A stretch of 64,000 nucleotides of DNA from Planctomycetota bacterium (GCA_016713175.1 JADJPQ010000003.1:609514-673513), one strand, 5' to 3'; positions 8,816-19,077 are shown, counted from the stretch's first letter. Translations and numbers: made by a program. Notes: generated from the letters alone by a model not told the origin.

Positions 8816-11443
8816 ATGGGAGACGTGCCGCAGTCCCCGGAACCGACCGTCGATCTGGGTCGCGCGCTGGCGATCCTGCTCGCCGTCGAGCCATATCCGG
8901 CAGCGGCGCGCCTGCACCAGGCGCGACAGTTGTGCGCCAGCAATGACGTGCTGTTCGCCCAGGTGGCCGGGCTGTTGCACGCCCACACCGCGCCGAGGCC
9001 ATCGAGCGAGACACACGAACTGCGACGCCGGCGCGGACTGTTCGACCGCTACACGATCGTCGACTGGCTCGGCGAAGGCGGCATGGGCGTGGTCTACAAG
9101 GCCACCGAAGACGAACCGGCGCGCACGGTGGCGCTGAAGCTGTTGCGACCCGGCGCCGCGAGTTCGGCGATGCTGCGGCGCTTCCGGCGCGAGGCCGATC
9201 TGCTGGCCCGCCTCGATCATCCGGCGATCGTGCGTGTGCTCGATTTCGGCTGGGCGATCACCGATCAGGGCCGGGAACCGTATCTGGCGATGGAGTTCGT
9301 GGCCGGTGCGCCGTTGCTCGAGACCGCGGACCAGCTGCGGCTCGGTCTGCGGCAACGCATCGCCCTGCTGATCGAGGTTGGCGACGCAATCGAACACGCG
9401 CACCGGCGCGGCGTCATTCACCGCGACCTCAAGCCGGAGAACGTGCTGATCGAACGGCGCGACGGCCGGCTGTTGCCGCGCGTGCTCGACTTCGGCATCG
9501 CCGCGGTCGTGGCCGACACGCTCGACCTGACGACGACCGTGCATCACCTCATCGGCACGATTGCCTACATGGCGCCGGAGCAGATCGACGGTGAAGTCGA
9601 CGTCCGCGGCGACGTGTGGTCGCTGGCGGTCCTCGGCTACGAACTGCTCACCGGCCGGCTGCCGATCGACGTGCAGCACCAGCGACTGGGCAAGGCGATC
9701 GAACGGATCCGCAACGCCGACCCGGTGCCGATCGAGACCGTCGACCGCCGATTGCGCGGCGACCTCGCCGCGGTGTTCGCGCAGGCGCTGGCGCGTGATC
9801 GCGACGACCGTTACCCGTCGATGGGTGCGTTCACCGCGGATCTGCGGCGGTGGCTCCGCGGCCTGCCGGTGCATGCCCGCACCCCCACCTGGTGGTACGT
9901 GACCTGTCGCTTCGTGCAACGGCGCCGGCTGTTGACCGCGCTGGCCTCGGCTCTGCTGTTGGCCGTGGTGCTGGCGGCGCAGGCGACGCTGCGCCAGCAG
10001 GCCGCCCATCGGGCGCATGCGCTGACGACCGCGGCCCTGGTCGATCAGCTCCTGCGCACGGCGCGCAATCAGTCCGAGGGCACCGCCGACCGGTCGGTGA
10101 TCCTCGATGAACACGAACAGCGTTTGCGCAACCTGATCGACCGCCATCCCGACGACGCACCGCTGCATGCGGCCATCGCCGAACTCATGCGGATGCGAGG
10201 CGACCGGGCCTTGAAGGCCGGCATGCTGGCCGAGACGCGCGCCTGGCGAACGAAGGAACTCGAACTGCGCGAGCGCGTGCTGCAGCTCGGCCCCAACGTT
10301 ACCGCCCGGCACGAGCGCGCCGTGGCCATCGTGCAGGTGGGCGATCTCGGGAAGGCCGAGAACACCGCCGCCGGCTTCGAGCACGCGGCCGTCGAGTTCG
10401 CCCGCGCCCACACGATCTTCCGCCAGATCGCCACCGAGCAACCGACGGATCGACGCGCGCAGGACGAACTCGGCCACAGCCATCTGCGCTTCGCCGAACT
10501 GGAGTGGCGCCGCAAGGACCTCGCTGCCGCCAACCGGCATCTCGCCTTGGCCCGACCCATCGTCGATCGCCTGCTGCAGGACCACGGCGCCGCGTGGCAG
10601 TCGCACGCGCTGGCCACCGAGTTGCTCGGCGTCACCAACCTGATGCCGGACGTGCACGGTGATGTCGCACGGCGCCGTACCAACCAGCTCGCCATGCTCG
10701 AGCACGCGCGACAGCGCCGGAACAACCTGGCGTCGCTCGCGGCCGACGAAGCCCTGGCCTCGTGCGCACTGGCCGCCGCCCACGAACTGCAGACCATCGG
10801 CGACCATGCCGGCGCCGCGACGCTGGCGGCGGAAGGCCAGCAAGCCATCGAGCACCTGCTCGAACAGGCCCCCGACCACGTGCAGGGCAAGGCCTCCATG
10901 ATCCGATTGCTGACGTTGCACGCCGACGCCTGTCGCGCCCGCAGCGAGTTCCGCGCCGCCTTGCAGATGCTGCGACAAGGCCTCGAACTGCTGGATCGCG
11001 AGCGTCGGCGCGGCGACCGCGACCGCAGCCAGCCGATCTTCGATTGCGAGCATGCACTCATCGAGGTGGTCGCAGCGACCGCGGCCAGTCTGCCCCTCGA
11101 CGTGATGGCCGACGCGCGACTGGTCGGCGAGAGTCACCTGCTGCGCGGCACGCTGTGCGCGTATACCGCCTCCCACGGTCCGGACACGCCCGCCTGGCCG
11201 GTGCGGGCGCTGCTGCGGAGCCTCTCCGGCCTGCCCGACGAACGCCTGCTCGCCGCCGCCGAGATCGCCGCCGCCGCCGAGCGCAACAACACCGGTTGGG
11301 CGTATCGCCTGGCCGAAGCACTCTTGCTCGTCGACCGCGATCGGCCCCTGGCGCTGACGCTGCTGGATCAGCAGGCGAGCGAATGCCAGGCGCCCGCAGG
11401 CCGTGACCGGGCCGCCCGCGAAGCCGCCGCCCTGCGCAACTGA
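8816..11443 (+). CDS. Membrane Ser/Thr protein kinase with extracytoplasmic helical-repeat domain
   Basis: 875 residues from ATG 8816; an in-frame extension upstream would overlap the GlmS-like gene and has no kinase character. The kinase domain spans about 78-345: glycine loop GEGGMGVVYK (86), HRDLKPENVL (about 202), DFG (about 225) and APEQ activation segment. It is a Hanks-type PknB-like kinase. A single membrane helix (LLTALASALLLAVVLAAQ) lies at about 372-393. The outer half is a series of Ala/Leu/Arg-rich helical pairs resembling TPRs, probably a sensor or scaffold. Such kinases are abundant in Planctomycetota. Confidence 0.88.
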   Translation: MGDVPQSPEPTVDLGRALAILLAVEPYPAAARLHQARQLCASNDVLFAQVAGLLHAHTAPRPSSETHELRRRRGLFDRYTIVDWLGEGGMGVVYKATEDEPARTVALKLLRPGAASSAMLRRFRREADLLARLDHPAIVRVLDFGWAITDQGREPYLAMEFVAGAPLLETADQLRLGLRQRIALLIEVGDAIEHAHRRGVIHRDLKPENVLIERRDGRLLPRVLDFGIAAVVADTLDLTTTVHHLIGTIAYMAPEQIDGEVDVRGDVWSLAVLGYELLTGRLPIDVQHQRLGKAIERIRNADPVPIETVDRRLRGDLAAVFAQALARDRDDRYPSMGAFTADLRRWLRGLPVHARTPTWWYVTCRFVQRRRLLTALASALLLAVVLAAQATLRQQAAHRAHALTTAALVDQLLRTARNQSEGTADRSVILDEHEQRLRNLIDRHPDDAPLHAAIAELMRMRGDRALKAGMLAETRAWRTKELELRERVLQLGPNVTARHERAVAIVQVGDLGKAENTAAGFEHAAVEFARAHTIFRQIATEQPTDRRAQDELGHSHLRFAELEWRRKDLAAANRHLALARPIVDRLLQDHGAAWQSHALATELLGVTNLMPDVHGDVARRRTNQLAMLEHARQRRNNLASLAADEALASCALAAAHELQTIGDHAGAATLAAEGQQAIEHLLEQAPDHVQGKASMIRLLTLHADACRARSEFRAALQMLRQGLELLDRERRRGDRDRSQPIFDCEHALIEVVAATAASLPLDVMADARLVGESHLLRGTLCAYTASHGPDTPAWPVRALLRSLSGLPDERLLAAAEIAAAAERNNTGWAYRLAEALLLVDRDRPLALTLLDQQASECQAPAGRDRAAREAAALRN

Positions 11444-11499
11444 TCGCCGGGTCGAATGGCCCTTTCCCAGGACCGCGCACACCCTATCCTGCGCGCCCC

Positions 11500-12618
11500 A
11501 TGCCCGTTCCGATGATCGATCTGGTGCGCGACAAGGCGCAACTCGCCGAAGTCGAGGCCGCCGTCGCGCGCGTCGTCCGCAGTGGTCAGTACATCCTGGG
11601 TCCGGAGATCGAGAACCTCGAGAAGGAACTCGCGACCTACCTCGGCTGCAAGCACGTGATCTCGATGTCGTCCGGCACCGACGCGCTGCTGGCACCGCTG
11701 ATGGCGCTGGGCATCGGGCCCGGTGACGAAGTGCTGATGCCGACCTACTCGTTCTTCGCGACGGCCGGCGTGGTGGCCCGCACCGGAGCGACGCCGGTGT
11801 TCGTCGATGTCGAACCGGTGTTCTGGAACCTCGATCCGCAGCGCCTCGCCGACCGGTTGCAGCGCTGCCGACGCCCGAAGGCGGTGATGGGCGTGCACCT
11901 GTTCGGCGCCGCGTTCGACGTCGAGGCGATCACCGCGATCTGCAAGCAGGCCGGGCTGCCGCTGATCGAGGACGCCGCGCAGGCAATCGGCAGCAAGTAC
12001 CGCGGTCGCATGTGCGGCGGCGACGGCCTGTGCGCCGGCTGGTCGACGTTCCCGACCAAGAACCTCGGCGGGCTCGGCGACGGTGGCTTCCTGAGCACCA
12101 ACGACGACGATTTCGCCCACCGCTGCCGGCTGCTGCGCAACCACGGCCAGGCCGAGCAGTACAAGCACCAGGTCGTCGGCGGCAACTTCCGGATGGACGC
12201 CATCCAGGCCGCCGCGCTCCGGGTCAAGCTGCGCGGCATCGAACACGTGACCACACAACGGCGCGAGAACGCGGCCCGCTACCGCCGGCTGTTCGACGAA
12301 GCGGGACTCACCAACTGGTTGCACCTCCCGACCGACGTCGCCGACCGCCATGCCTGGCACCAATTCGTGCTGCGGGTGCCGGCGGCCGACCGCGATCGGC
12401 TGATCGCGTGGTTGCGGCAACACGGCGTCGGTTGCGCGGTCTACTACCCGATCCCGTTCCACCGGCAGCCTTGCTTCCAGGCGCTCGGCAGCAATCCGAA
12501 CGAGTTTCCGGTGGCGGACGCGGCGGCAGCGAGCGCACTGGCGCTGCCGATCTTCCAGGGCCTGACCGAGGCCGAACAGATCGAGGTCGTCGGTACGATC
12601 GCCAAGTTCGCGCGCTGA
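11500..12618 (+). CDS. DegT/DnrJ/EryC1/StrS-family PLP aminotransferase
   Basis: 372 residues of sugar aminotransferase type. GxGPEIENLEKELA and SSGTDALLAPLMALG form the cofactor region; FPTKNLGGLGDGG supplies the Schiff-base lysine (about 187); the end has the Y-Y-P-I-P-F-H-x-Q motif and PIFQGLTEAEQ typical of the family. The enzymes convert ketosugars to aminosugars for polysaccharides or O-antigen. No other nucleotide-sugar gene adjoins it, so the substrate is unknown. It ends six bases from a convergent membrane-protein gene. Confidence 0.88.
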   Translation: MPVPMIDLVRDKAQLAEVEAAVARVVRSGQYILGPEIENLEKELATYLGCKHVISMSSGTDALLAPLMALGIGPGDEVLMPTYSFFATAGVVARTGATPVFVDVEPVFWNLDPQRLADRLQRCRRPKAVMGVHLFGAAFDVEAITAICKQAGLPLIEDAAQAIGSKYRGRMCGGDGLCAGWSTFPTKNLGGLGDGGFLSTNDDDFAHRCRLLRNHGQAEQYKHQVVGGNFRMDAIQAAALRVKLRGIEHVTTQRRENAARYRRLFDEAGLTNWLHLPTDVADRHAWHQFVLRVPAADRDRLIAWLRQHGVGCAVYYPIPFHRQPCFQALGSNPNEFPVADAAAASALALPIFQGLTEAEQIEVVGTIAKFAR

Positions 12619-12624
12619 CCGGCG

Positions 12625-13284
12625 TCAGCGCCGCTTCGGCCCGCGCTGCCAGGCGGTCATCACCAGCAGGTCGAGTACGACGTAGAACGCGCCGGCGCAC
12701 AACGGCGGATTGGCGACCGGGACCTGCAACCACGGTGCACTCGCGCGCCACTGCCAGTTGCCCAGCGACGTGCCCAGCACTTCCATCACCCACGCGAGCA
12801 CGAACATCACCGCGTAGAGCTTGCGCGCGCTGCCGCGCCACACGGCCACCACCAGCAGCAGGAACAGCAGCACGCCAAACCGATCGATGCCAGCGACGGC
12901 CTGCCAGACCACGACAGGCAGGGCCACGATCGGCACCACGACGACCACGCCATCGGGCACCCGGGCCGCGATCGCCATGCCCAGCAGCAGCAGCAAGGCG
13001 TGGCCCGGCGGCACGAACAGCGGCACGTTGCCGAGCCGGTAGTCGTACAGTCCCCAGCCCAGCGACAAGAACAACTCGCCAGCCGACGCGAACAAGAGAC
13101 ACGACAGCAGCAGCCCGCGACCCCGCCGTCCCGCCGACGCCAACAACCAACAGAACAGCGCCGCCACGCCGACGTCGACGATCACCTGCCCGTACGGCAC
13201 GCACTGGTCGATGACGAGCCCAGAGACGATCGCCACGGCACACACGATCGCCACCGGCAACGACGGCGCAGGTCGACCGTTCAC
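12625..13284 (-). CDS. Polytopic membrane protein, unknown
   Basis: 219 residues with about seven membrane helices (for example VAIVCAVAIVSGLVI, HALLLLLGMAIAARV, FGVLLFLLLVVAVW). The start is GTG 13284, which overlaps the stop of the upstream vWA gene in GTGA, so the two are translationally coupled. A helix ending MEVLGTSLGNWQWRASAPWL, with conserved-looking E, W and N, suggests a real family, but I cannot name it. Confidence 0.65.
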   Translation of the reverse strand: MNGRPAPSLPVAIVCAVAIVSGLVIDQCVPYGQVIVDVGVAALFCWLLASAGRRGRGLLLSCLLFASAGELFLSLGWGLYDYRLGNVPLFVPPGHALLLLLGMAIAARVPDGVVVVVPIVALPVVVWQAVAGIDRFGVLLFLLLVVAVWRGSARKLYAVMFVLAWVMEVLGTSLGNWQWRASAPWLQVPVANPPLCAGAFYVVLDLLVMTAWQRGPKRR

Positions 13285-15284
13285 TTGACGTGCACGTAGG
13301 TGCCGCCCGAGTCGGCGGCCAGCCGCTTGCACAGCTCCGAATCGATGCCGATCGCGACGCAGTGGATCACCAGCTGGCGAGTCAGGTTCCACCGCCGGAC
13401 CTGATCGACGATGTCGTCGGGATCGGTCACCTTGCCAGCACTCGGCTGGCCGTCGGTCATCAGGTAGATCGTGTCGATGCCAGGGTCCGCGAACGCGTAT
13501 TCGAGCGCATCGTGGATGTTGGTGCCGCCGGCGATGCGCAGCTGCTTGATCTCGACCAGCAGTTCGGCGCGGTTCTTGTCGTTCACCTTGCGCAGCTTGT
13601 CCCAGATCGCCCGCACGCCCGTCTCGTAGACGATCACGTTGCACCAGTGCGTCGCCGGCATCCCCTCGACGACGCGGGCCAACTGCCGTTTGGCCTCCTC
13701 CAGCCGGGTCCGGTTGCCGCCGGTGCCGACCTTGGCAGCCATCGACCCGGAGATGTCGACCAGGAACGCCATCTTCTGGCTGACCAGGGGGATGTCGAAG
13801 TAGCTGACCGTGTTGCCGCCGCCACCGCTGCCGGCCTTGGTGTTGGTGACCGCGGCGAGGGGCGGCAACGCGAATCCGGCCTTGTTCCTGGTCCACCACG
13901 ACTCCCAGTCGGCGCGCTTCCAGCACCGGGTGCCGGTATGCACGAACAGCGTCTGGTTGAGCTCGGCCTCGAGTCGCCCGTCTTCGCGGTCATAGCGGGC
14001 GATCAGCAGGGGGATCGACGTCACGTCGCGGAACTTCGCCAGGTAGCGATAGGCAACGGTCCGCAGCTCCCACGCCTTGTGCTCGATCGACTGTTGCGCG
14101 CGCGCCACGGCATCGCCGCACTCGATCAGCAGCAGCAGTTGCAGACCGACGGTCCGCAACGGCACATCGCTGCCATCCGCCATCGCCAGCAGGTCTTCCC
14201 GCCAACTCGGATCCTTGGCCAACAACTCGTGCAGCCCGATCGCCAGATCGAGCGCCTTGGGGTCGGCTTTGCGCAACCGCGTGCGGACATCGACCAGCAG
14301 TTCGCGCAGCGACGCGACCGGCGCCGCGCGCAACACCCGCATCGCGACCTCGCGTTCGAGCGGCTGGTCGGAAGTCAGTCCTGCCTTGATCAGCCACCGG
14401 ACGAACGGTGCGTTCGCCGCCAGGGCCGCAGTCGTGTCCCTGACCGCCTGGCGGATCGGCGACGCGTCGTTCGCCGCCAGCCGCAACCACGCCATCCAGT
14501 GGTCGTCGCCCTCGATCACCGCCAGCCCGCGCACCAGCTCGGCGCGCACGATCGCCACCGGTTCCGCCCCGGCCTTGTCGAGCAGGTCGTCGGCGAACTC
14601 GCGCGCTCGCGCATGCCGCTCCTGCGCCAGCTGGCGCCAGGCGACGGCAACCAGTTCGGTGTTCTGCTCGCCGAGCAACCGCATCCGTGCCTGGGTCACG
14701 ACCGGCTCGTCAGCGACACCGTCGAGCAACCGCAGCACGCGCAACCGTTGCGCGGCGGTGCCCCGAAGCAGGAACGGCGCCAGGCCGCGCCAGGCGCGTT
14801 CGCTGCGCGCCTCGGCAAGGCCGACGAGCGCCGCCGCGCGCACGGGCTCCTTGGTGGCCTGGTTGTCGGGACTGGCGATGTCGAGCAGCACATCGATGCC
14901 GCCGTTGCCCTGCCTGGCAACCACCACCGCCGCCAGTTCCAGCAGGAACGCCTGCGTACCCGCGCGCTCGAGCACCGAGAGTGCGATCGCTTGCGACCCG
15001 GGTCGCGGCCGCTTCGCCAACGCCCGCAACAGCGAAGCCTCCAGCGGCCGGCCCGCGGCGGCCTGCGTGGCCTGCAACAGCAGGGTCGTGACCGCCTGCG
15101 CCTCCGACTCCGCCAGCGCCAGCAGTGCCCGCTGCGGGTCGGGTTGCATCTTGTCCGCCGCGTCCCGCCAGGTCGCCAGCGCCTTCTCGACTTCGGCGGT
15201 CAGCGGCATGGGCTCCTGCCCGCGCAGACCGGGGGCCAACAGCCACAGGACAGGGAAAACCGGCAGCAGGGTTCGCAGGAGCAC
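13281..15284 (-). CDS. Secreted HEAT-repeat / von Willebrand A domain protein
   Basis: 667 residues: a signal peptide (LLRTLLPVFPVLWLLAPGLRGQ), about 400 residues of HEAT-like helical repeats (for example RGLAVIEGDDHW, VRAAALVGLAEA), then a vWA domain from about 500. The MIDAS motif is intact: DISGSM at about 510, a threonine in the GGTNIHDAL loop and an aspartate in YLMTDGQPSAGKV. vWA domains bind protein ligands through a metal ion. It is a paralogue of the protein at 40411-42135 (same order, YVITDGAPTVGEV). Coupled by 4-base overlap to the membrane protein downstream. Partner unknown. Confidence 0.82.
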   Translation of the reverse strand: MLLRTLLPVFPVLWLLAPGLRGQEPMPLTAEVEKALATWRDAADKMQPDPQRALLALAESEAQAVTTLLLQATQAAAGRPLEASLLRALAKRPRPGSQAIALSVLERAGTQAFLLELAAVVVARQGNGGIDVLLDIASPDNQATKEPVRAAALVGLAEARSERAWRGLAPFLLRGTAAQRLRVLRLLDGVADEPVVTQARMRLLGEQNTELVAVAWRQLAQERHARAREFADDLLDKAGAEPVAIVRAELVRGLAVIEGDDHWMAWLRLAANDASPIRQAVRDTTAALAANAPFVRWLIKAGLTSDQPLEREVAMRVLRAAPVASLRELLVDVRTRLRKADPKALDLAIGLHELLAKDPSWREDLLAMADGSDVPLRTVGLQLLLLIECGDAVARAQQSIEHKAWELRTVAYRYLAKFRDVTSIPLLIARYDREDGRLEAELNQTLFVHTGTRCWKRADWESWWTRNKAGFALPPLAAVTNTKAGSGGGGNTVSYFDIPLVSQKMAFLVDISGSMAAKVGTGGNRTRLEEAKRQLARVVEGMPATHWCNVIVYETGVRAIWDKLRKVNDKNRAELLVEIKQLRIAGGTNIHDALEYAFADPGIDTIYLMTDGQPSAGKVTDPDDIVDQVRRWNLTRQLVIHCVAIGIDSELCKRLAADSGGTYVHVK

Positions 15285-15349
15285 GACGACGCGCGTAGGC
15301 AGAGGGGCGGTGACGTTCTAACAAAAGCGCCGCCGACGCCAAGCCCCCG

Positions 15350-16429
15350 ATGAACTCCCGAACAACCCGATTCGCCAGCGTGTTCGTTCTCACCCTGGTT
15401 GCGCCCTCGTTCCCGCAGGCACCACCCACGGATGCGGCACCGCTGCCAGCGACCGAACGGCTGATCGTGCTCAACAAGGCCGAAGCTTCGGCCTGGCTGA
15501 TCGACCCGACGACCCGAAAGGACATCGCCCGCATCACCGTCGGCGACGGACCGCACGAAGTCGCCGTGTCACCCGACGGCCGGATCGCGGTGGTCTGCAA
15601 CTACGGTGGGCAGAAGCCCGGCAGTTCGCTGACCGTCATCGACGTTCCGACTGCCAAGGCCCTGCGAACGTTCGAACTCACCGGCGAAGAGACGATCGGC
15701 GAGGAGCAGAAGCAGCGCACCTACCTGCGGCCGCACGGCATCCAGTTCCTCGCCGACGGCAAGCGCGTGCTGGTCACCAGCGAGGCGACGCGGCGGCTGC
15801 TCGAAGTCGACATCGACGCCGGCAAGGTCTTGCGCGCGATGCCATGCCCACAACGCGCGCTGCACATGGTCGTGGTCTCGCCCGATGGCAAGCTGGCGCA
15901 TGGCGCCAGTCCGCACGATGGTTCGATGAGCACGTTCGACCTGACCGTTGCCGATGGTGCGTGCAAGACGCGCACGACCGGCGATGGCGCCGAGGGCATC
16001 GCGGTGCACCCGACCACCGGCGAGGTCTGGGTCGCCAACCGCCGCGCCAACACCGTGTCCGTCATCGACCCGATCAACGGCAAGGCGATCGCCACGCTCG
16101 ACACCGGCGTCGACCCGTATCGCGTGGCGATCACGCCGGACGGCGCGTTCGCGCTGGTGACCTGCACGCAACCTGGCGAACTGCTGGCTTTCGACTGCGC
16201 CAAGAAGACGCTCGCGCACACGGTCGACATCGGCGGCGACAAGCACGAGAACAGTCCGCTGCCGGCCGGCATCTGCGTGCAGCCGGACAGCGCGATGGCG
16301 TACGTGGCGTGCATCCGCGGCGAGTTTCTTGCTGTCGTCGATCTGCGCAACTGGCAGGTGATCGATCGGATCGCCACGGGACAAGGACCCGACGGGCTGG
16401 CGTGGAGCCGGCTCACCGGCGCGCGCTGA
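15350..16429 (+). CDS. Secreted YVTN-type beta-propeller protein (YncE-like)
   Basis: 359 residues with a signal peptide (MNSRTTRFASVFVLTLVAPSFPQA). The body consists of about seven repeats of roughly 40 residues of the form VAVSPDGRxAVVCNY...SLTVIDVPTAKALRTF, the YncE/YVTN propeller pattern. Clear blades begin near residues 70, 130, 180, 220, 260 and 310. No enzymatic residues are visible; this fold commonly serves binding or surface roles. It is divergent from the HEAT-vWA gene with a 65-base gap. Confidence 0.8.
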   Translation: MNSRTTRFASVFVLTLVAPSFPQAPPTDAAPLPATERLIVLNKAEASAWLIDPTTRKDIARITVGDGPHEVAVSPDGRIAVVCNYGGQKPGSSLTVIDVPTAKALRTFELTGEETIGEEQKQRTYLRPHGIQFLADGKRVLVTSEATRRLLEVDIDAGKVLRAMPCPQRALHMVVVSPDGKLAHGASPHDGSMSTFDLTVADGACKTRTTGDGAEGIAVHPTTGEVWVANRRANTVSVIDPINGKAIATLDTGVDPYRVAITPDGAFALVTCTQPGELLAFDCAKKTLAHTVDIGGDKHENSPLPAGICVQPDSAMAYVACIRGEFLAVVDLRNWQVIDRIATGQGPDGLAWSRLTGAR

Positions 16430-16435
16430 ACCAAC

Positions 16436-17014
16436 TCACGACCCCGCGCCCAGCAGCTCGCACAACGCCAGTCGCGCCTGGTGCAGCCGCGCTCGCGCGA
16501 GCGGGACGTCGACGCCAAGGCACCTCGCGGCGGCAGCGAGCCCCAGCCCTTCGACGTCATGCAGCAGCAGCACCAGCCGGTGTTCGCGCGGCAGTCGCTC
16601 GATCGCGTTCCGGACCGCCTTCGGCTCCGGCGCCCGCGGCGGCGCGCCTGGCAACGTCCGCGGTCGCACATGGTGGCCGTCAGCCTGGAAACGCGGCAGC
16701 AGTCTCGTGATCTCCGGTTCGTGGGCCGGTCCGGCGCGATGTTCGGCAACCGCAGCCAGGATGACGCGCTGGCGCAGCTGTTGCGCATCACCCTCGTCGA
16801 CCGCGACGTGGGCACCGACCAATGCCTGACTCAAGACGCGCTGCGCGGCCCCGTCGTCGGCCAACAGTCGTCTGGCGGTTGCCAACGCTTCGACGACGTG
16901 GGAGTGCGAGAACGTCGGGAATGGCGACGTCCGGGCGGCACCGTCCGTCGAAACGCTGAGTGAGGGCAGCGGGGAGTTCATGGCCGACGGTGCCGGAAGC
17001 AACGCTTGGACCAC
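16436..17014 (-). CDS. Sigma-70-like protein (ECF-type, degenerate region 2)
   Basis: 192 residues. The C-terminal half has a sigma region 4 helix-turn-helix: IERLPREHRLVLLLHDVEGLGLAAAARCLGV, then VPLARARLHQARLALCELL. The N-terminal part (ARRLLADDGAAQRVLSQAL...) resembles the D-D-A-E-D-V-x-Q-E region 2 signature of ECF sigma factors but is worn. The start is uncertain: GTG 17014 or ATG 16981, neither with a good ribosome site. The AT-rich patch at 17031-17070 is the likely promoter region. No anti-sigma gene lies next to it. Confidence 0.65.
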   Translation of the reverse strand: MVQALLPAPSAMNSPLPSLSVSTDGAARTSPFPTFSHSHVVEALATARRLLADDGAAQRVLSQALVGAHVAVDEGDAQQLRQRVILAAVAEHRAGPAHEPEITRLLPRFQADGHHVRPRTLPGAPPRAPEPKAVRNAIERLPREHRLVLLLHDVEGLGLAAAARCLGVDVPLARARLHQARLALCELLGAGS

Positions 17015-17160
17015 GCCCCCGTTGAGCGCGATGATAGTCGTATCGTATTGTCCAATAATGGTTTATCGAGCCTCGAGGCGGTGCTCTAGCTCGCCAGAAC
17101 ACCCGCGAGCCCTCGCGGCAACCACGACGCTTCGGAGGCAGCCGCGAACGCGCGCGGGCC

Positions 17161-19077
17161 TCAGGCCTCGCCCGACTCGCGCGTCAGCCCGAGCTTCTTG
17201 ATGCGCGAACGCAAGGTGTTGGGGTTGAGTCCCAACAGCTTGGCCGCACCAAACGGTCCCTCGACGACCCAGTTCGTCTGCCGCAGCGCCGCCAAGGTGT
17301 GTTCGCGTTCCACTTCGGCGAGCGTCAGCACCTTCGACGGTGGCGCAAGTACCGCACGCTCGGGTTCGCGAACCGCCGGCGCGGCAGTGCCGCGCAGCAT
17401 CTCTGGTTCGATCTGCAGGCGCGGGCCCGCCGACAGGATGACGGCGCGTTCGATGACGTTCTCGAGCTCACGGACGTTGCCTGGCCAGTGATAGCTGCTC
17501 AGTCGCGCGAGCACGTCGAACGGCACATCGGTGACCGGCTTGCCCAGCCGCACCGCGAACTTGCCGACGAAGTGCCAGACCAGCGCCGGGATGTCTTCGC
17601 ACCGCTCGCGCAGCGGCGGCAGCCGTACCGGAAACACATGCAGCCGATAGAACAGGTCGGCGCGGAACGTGCCGGCCGCCACCGCCTGGTCGAGATCGCG
17701 ATTGGTCGCCGCGATCACCCTGACGTTGACGCGAACGGTCCTGGTCGACCCGACCGGCTCGAACTCCTGTTCTTGCAGCACGCGCAGCAGCTTGACCTGC
17801 ACTTCCATCGGCATGTCGCCGATCTCGTCGAGGAAGATCGAGCCGCCATCGGCGAGCACGAACCGTCCGATACGCTTGTCCAGCGCACCGGTGAACGCGC
17901 CCTTCTCGTGGCCGAACAGTTCGCTCTCGACGAGTCCGGTCGGCAACGACGCACAGTTCAGCTTGATCAGCGGCTTGTCGCGGCGGCGCGAACGGTCGTG
18001 GATGGCGCGCGCGATCAGCTCCTTGCCGGTGCCGGTCTCGCCGAAGATCAGCGTCGTCGCGTCGGTCGCGGCAACCTGGTCGACCTTGGCGAGCACGTCG
18101 CGCAGCGACGCGGCACGGCCGACGATCTTGTCGAAGTCGTGGCCGGTCTTGATCTCCTCCTGCAGGTAGCGGTTCTGCTGTTGCAATCGCGCCTTGTCGC
18201 GCTCGGCGAGCACGCGGGCGGTGATGTCGATCAGCATGGTCCGGGTGTGCTTGCCGTCTGGCTCGGGGTGCGACCACCTCTGGACCCACACCGGGCGGCC
18301 GTCGTCCTTGCGCCTGAGTTCGACCTCGATCGCGGCCAGTGCTTCGCCGGCCTGTTCGGCGGCCAGCGACGGCCGCAGCCGCTCGAGATTCTCCGGGGTC
18401 TTGGCGACCAGCGACAGGCCCTTGGTGCCCGCGACCTCCTCTGGCCGCAGCCCGAGCAGCTTCTGCGCCGCGCGATTGGCGCTGACGAAGTTGGTGTCGG
18501 TGTCCTCGTAGACGTAGGCAATCGGCGCCTCGTCGAACAACTGGCGGAAATGTTCGACCGACACGCGCAGGGCTTCCTCGGCCTGCAACCGCTCGAGCTC
18601 GGCGACGGCGCGCGCGGCGAAGATCTCCAGCACGAACCGGGTGCGCGGCTGTTCCGGCATCGCCTTGGTGTCGAACACCGCGAGATGCCCCATGGTCCTG
18701 CCGGCGCCATCGAGCAGCGGCACGCCGAGGTAGCTCTCGATGCCGAGTTCGACCAGCGGCCGATCGTCCGGGAACAGGCGGTGCACGTGGCGGGGGTGGT
18801 GGCACATCTTGCCGCGCATGACCTCCTCGCAGGGAGTGCCGGCGAGGTCCCATTCGAGGGGCTCGGACAGCCGATCCTTGGCCCAAAGTGCGAGGGTCCG
18901 CACCCGTCCCGGCTGGCCGCGCACGAAGCGGGCGACCAACGCGTAGTCGACGGCGAGGGCCGCGCTCAGCTGGCGAACCAACACCGGGAAGAACTCGTCA
19001 CCGGTGGCGCGAGCGGTGCCTTCGCTGATCTGGCGGAGCAGATGGAGGTCGGCGTCGTCGGACTCGGGTTGCACCAT
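17161..19077 (-). CDS. Sigma-54-dependent activator with GAF and PAS sensor domains
   Basis: 638 residues. Residues about 10-165 form a GAF domain, 170-290 a PAS domain (FRQLFDEAPIAYVYED) with a short coiled coil after it. The AAA+ domain has Walker A GETGTGKE (about 344), the sigma-54-contact loop GAFTGA (about 391), Walker B LDEIGDM and the R-finger region. The Fis-type helix-turn-helix is at the end (GAAKLLGLNPNTLRSRIKKLGL). It activates RNA polymerase containing sigma-54. The GAF-PAS pair implies a cytoplasmic small-molecule or redox signal. Its targets are not visible here. Confidence 0.92.
   Translation of the reverse strand: MVQPESDDADLHLLRQISEGTARATGDEFFPVLVRQLSAALAVDYALVARFVRGQPGRVRTLALWAKDRLSEPLEWDLAGTPCEEVMRGKMCHHPRHVHRLFPDDRPLVELGIESYLGVPLLDGAGRTMGHLAVFDTKAMPEQPRTRFVLEIFAARAVAELERLQAEEALRVSVEHFRQLFDEAPIAYVYEDTDTNFVSANRAAQKLLGLRPEEVAGTKGLSLVAKTPENLERLRPSLAAEQAGEALAAIEVELRRKDDGRPVWVQRWSHPEPDGKHTRTMLIDITARVLAERDKARLQQQNRYLQEEIKTGHDFDKIVGRAASLRDVLAKVDQVAATDATTLIFGETGTGKELIARAIHDRSRRRDKPLIKLNCASLPTGLVESELFGHEKGAFTGALDKRIGRFVLADGGSIFLDEIGDMPMEVQVKLLRVLQEQEFEPVGSTRTVRVNVRVIAATNRDLDQAVAAGTFRADLFYRLHVFPVRLPPLRERCEDIPALVWHFVGKFAVRLGKPVTDVPFDVLARLSSYHWPGNVRELENVIERAVILSAGPRLQIEPEMLRGTAAPAVREPERAVLAPPSKVLTLAEVEREHTLAALRQTNWVVEGPFGAAKLLGLNPNTLRSRIKKLGLTRESGEA

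Noticed and set aside
8612..11695. A 1027-codon minus-strand open frame opposite the Ser/Thr kinase
   Set aside because: Antisense artefact; the kinase on the other strand has all catalytic motifs.
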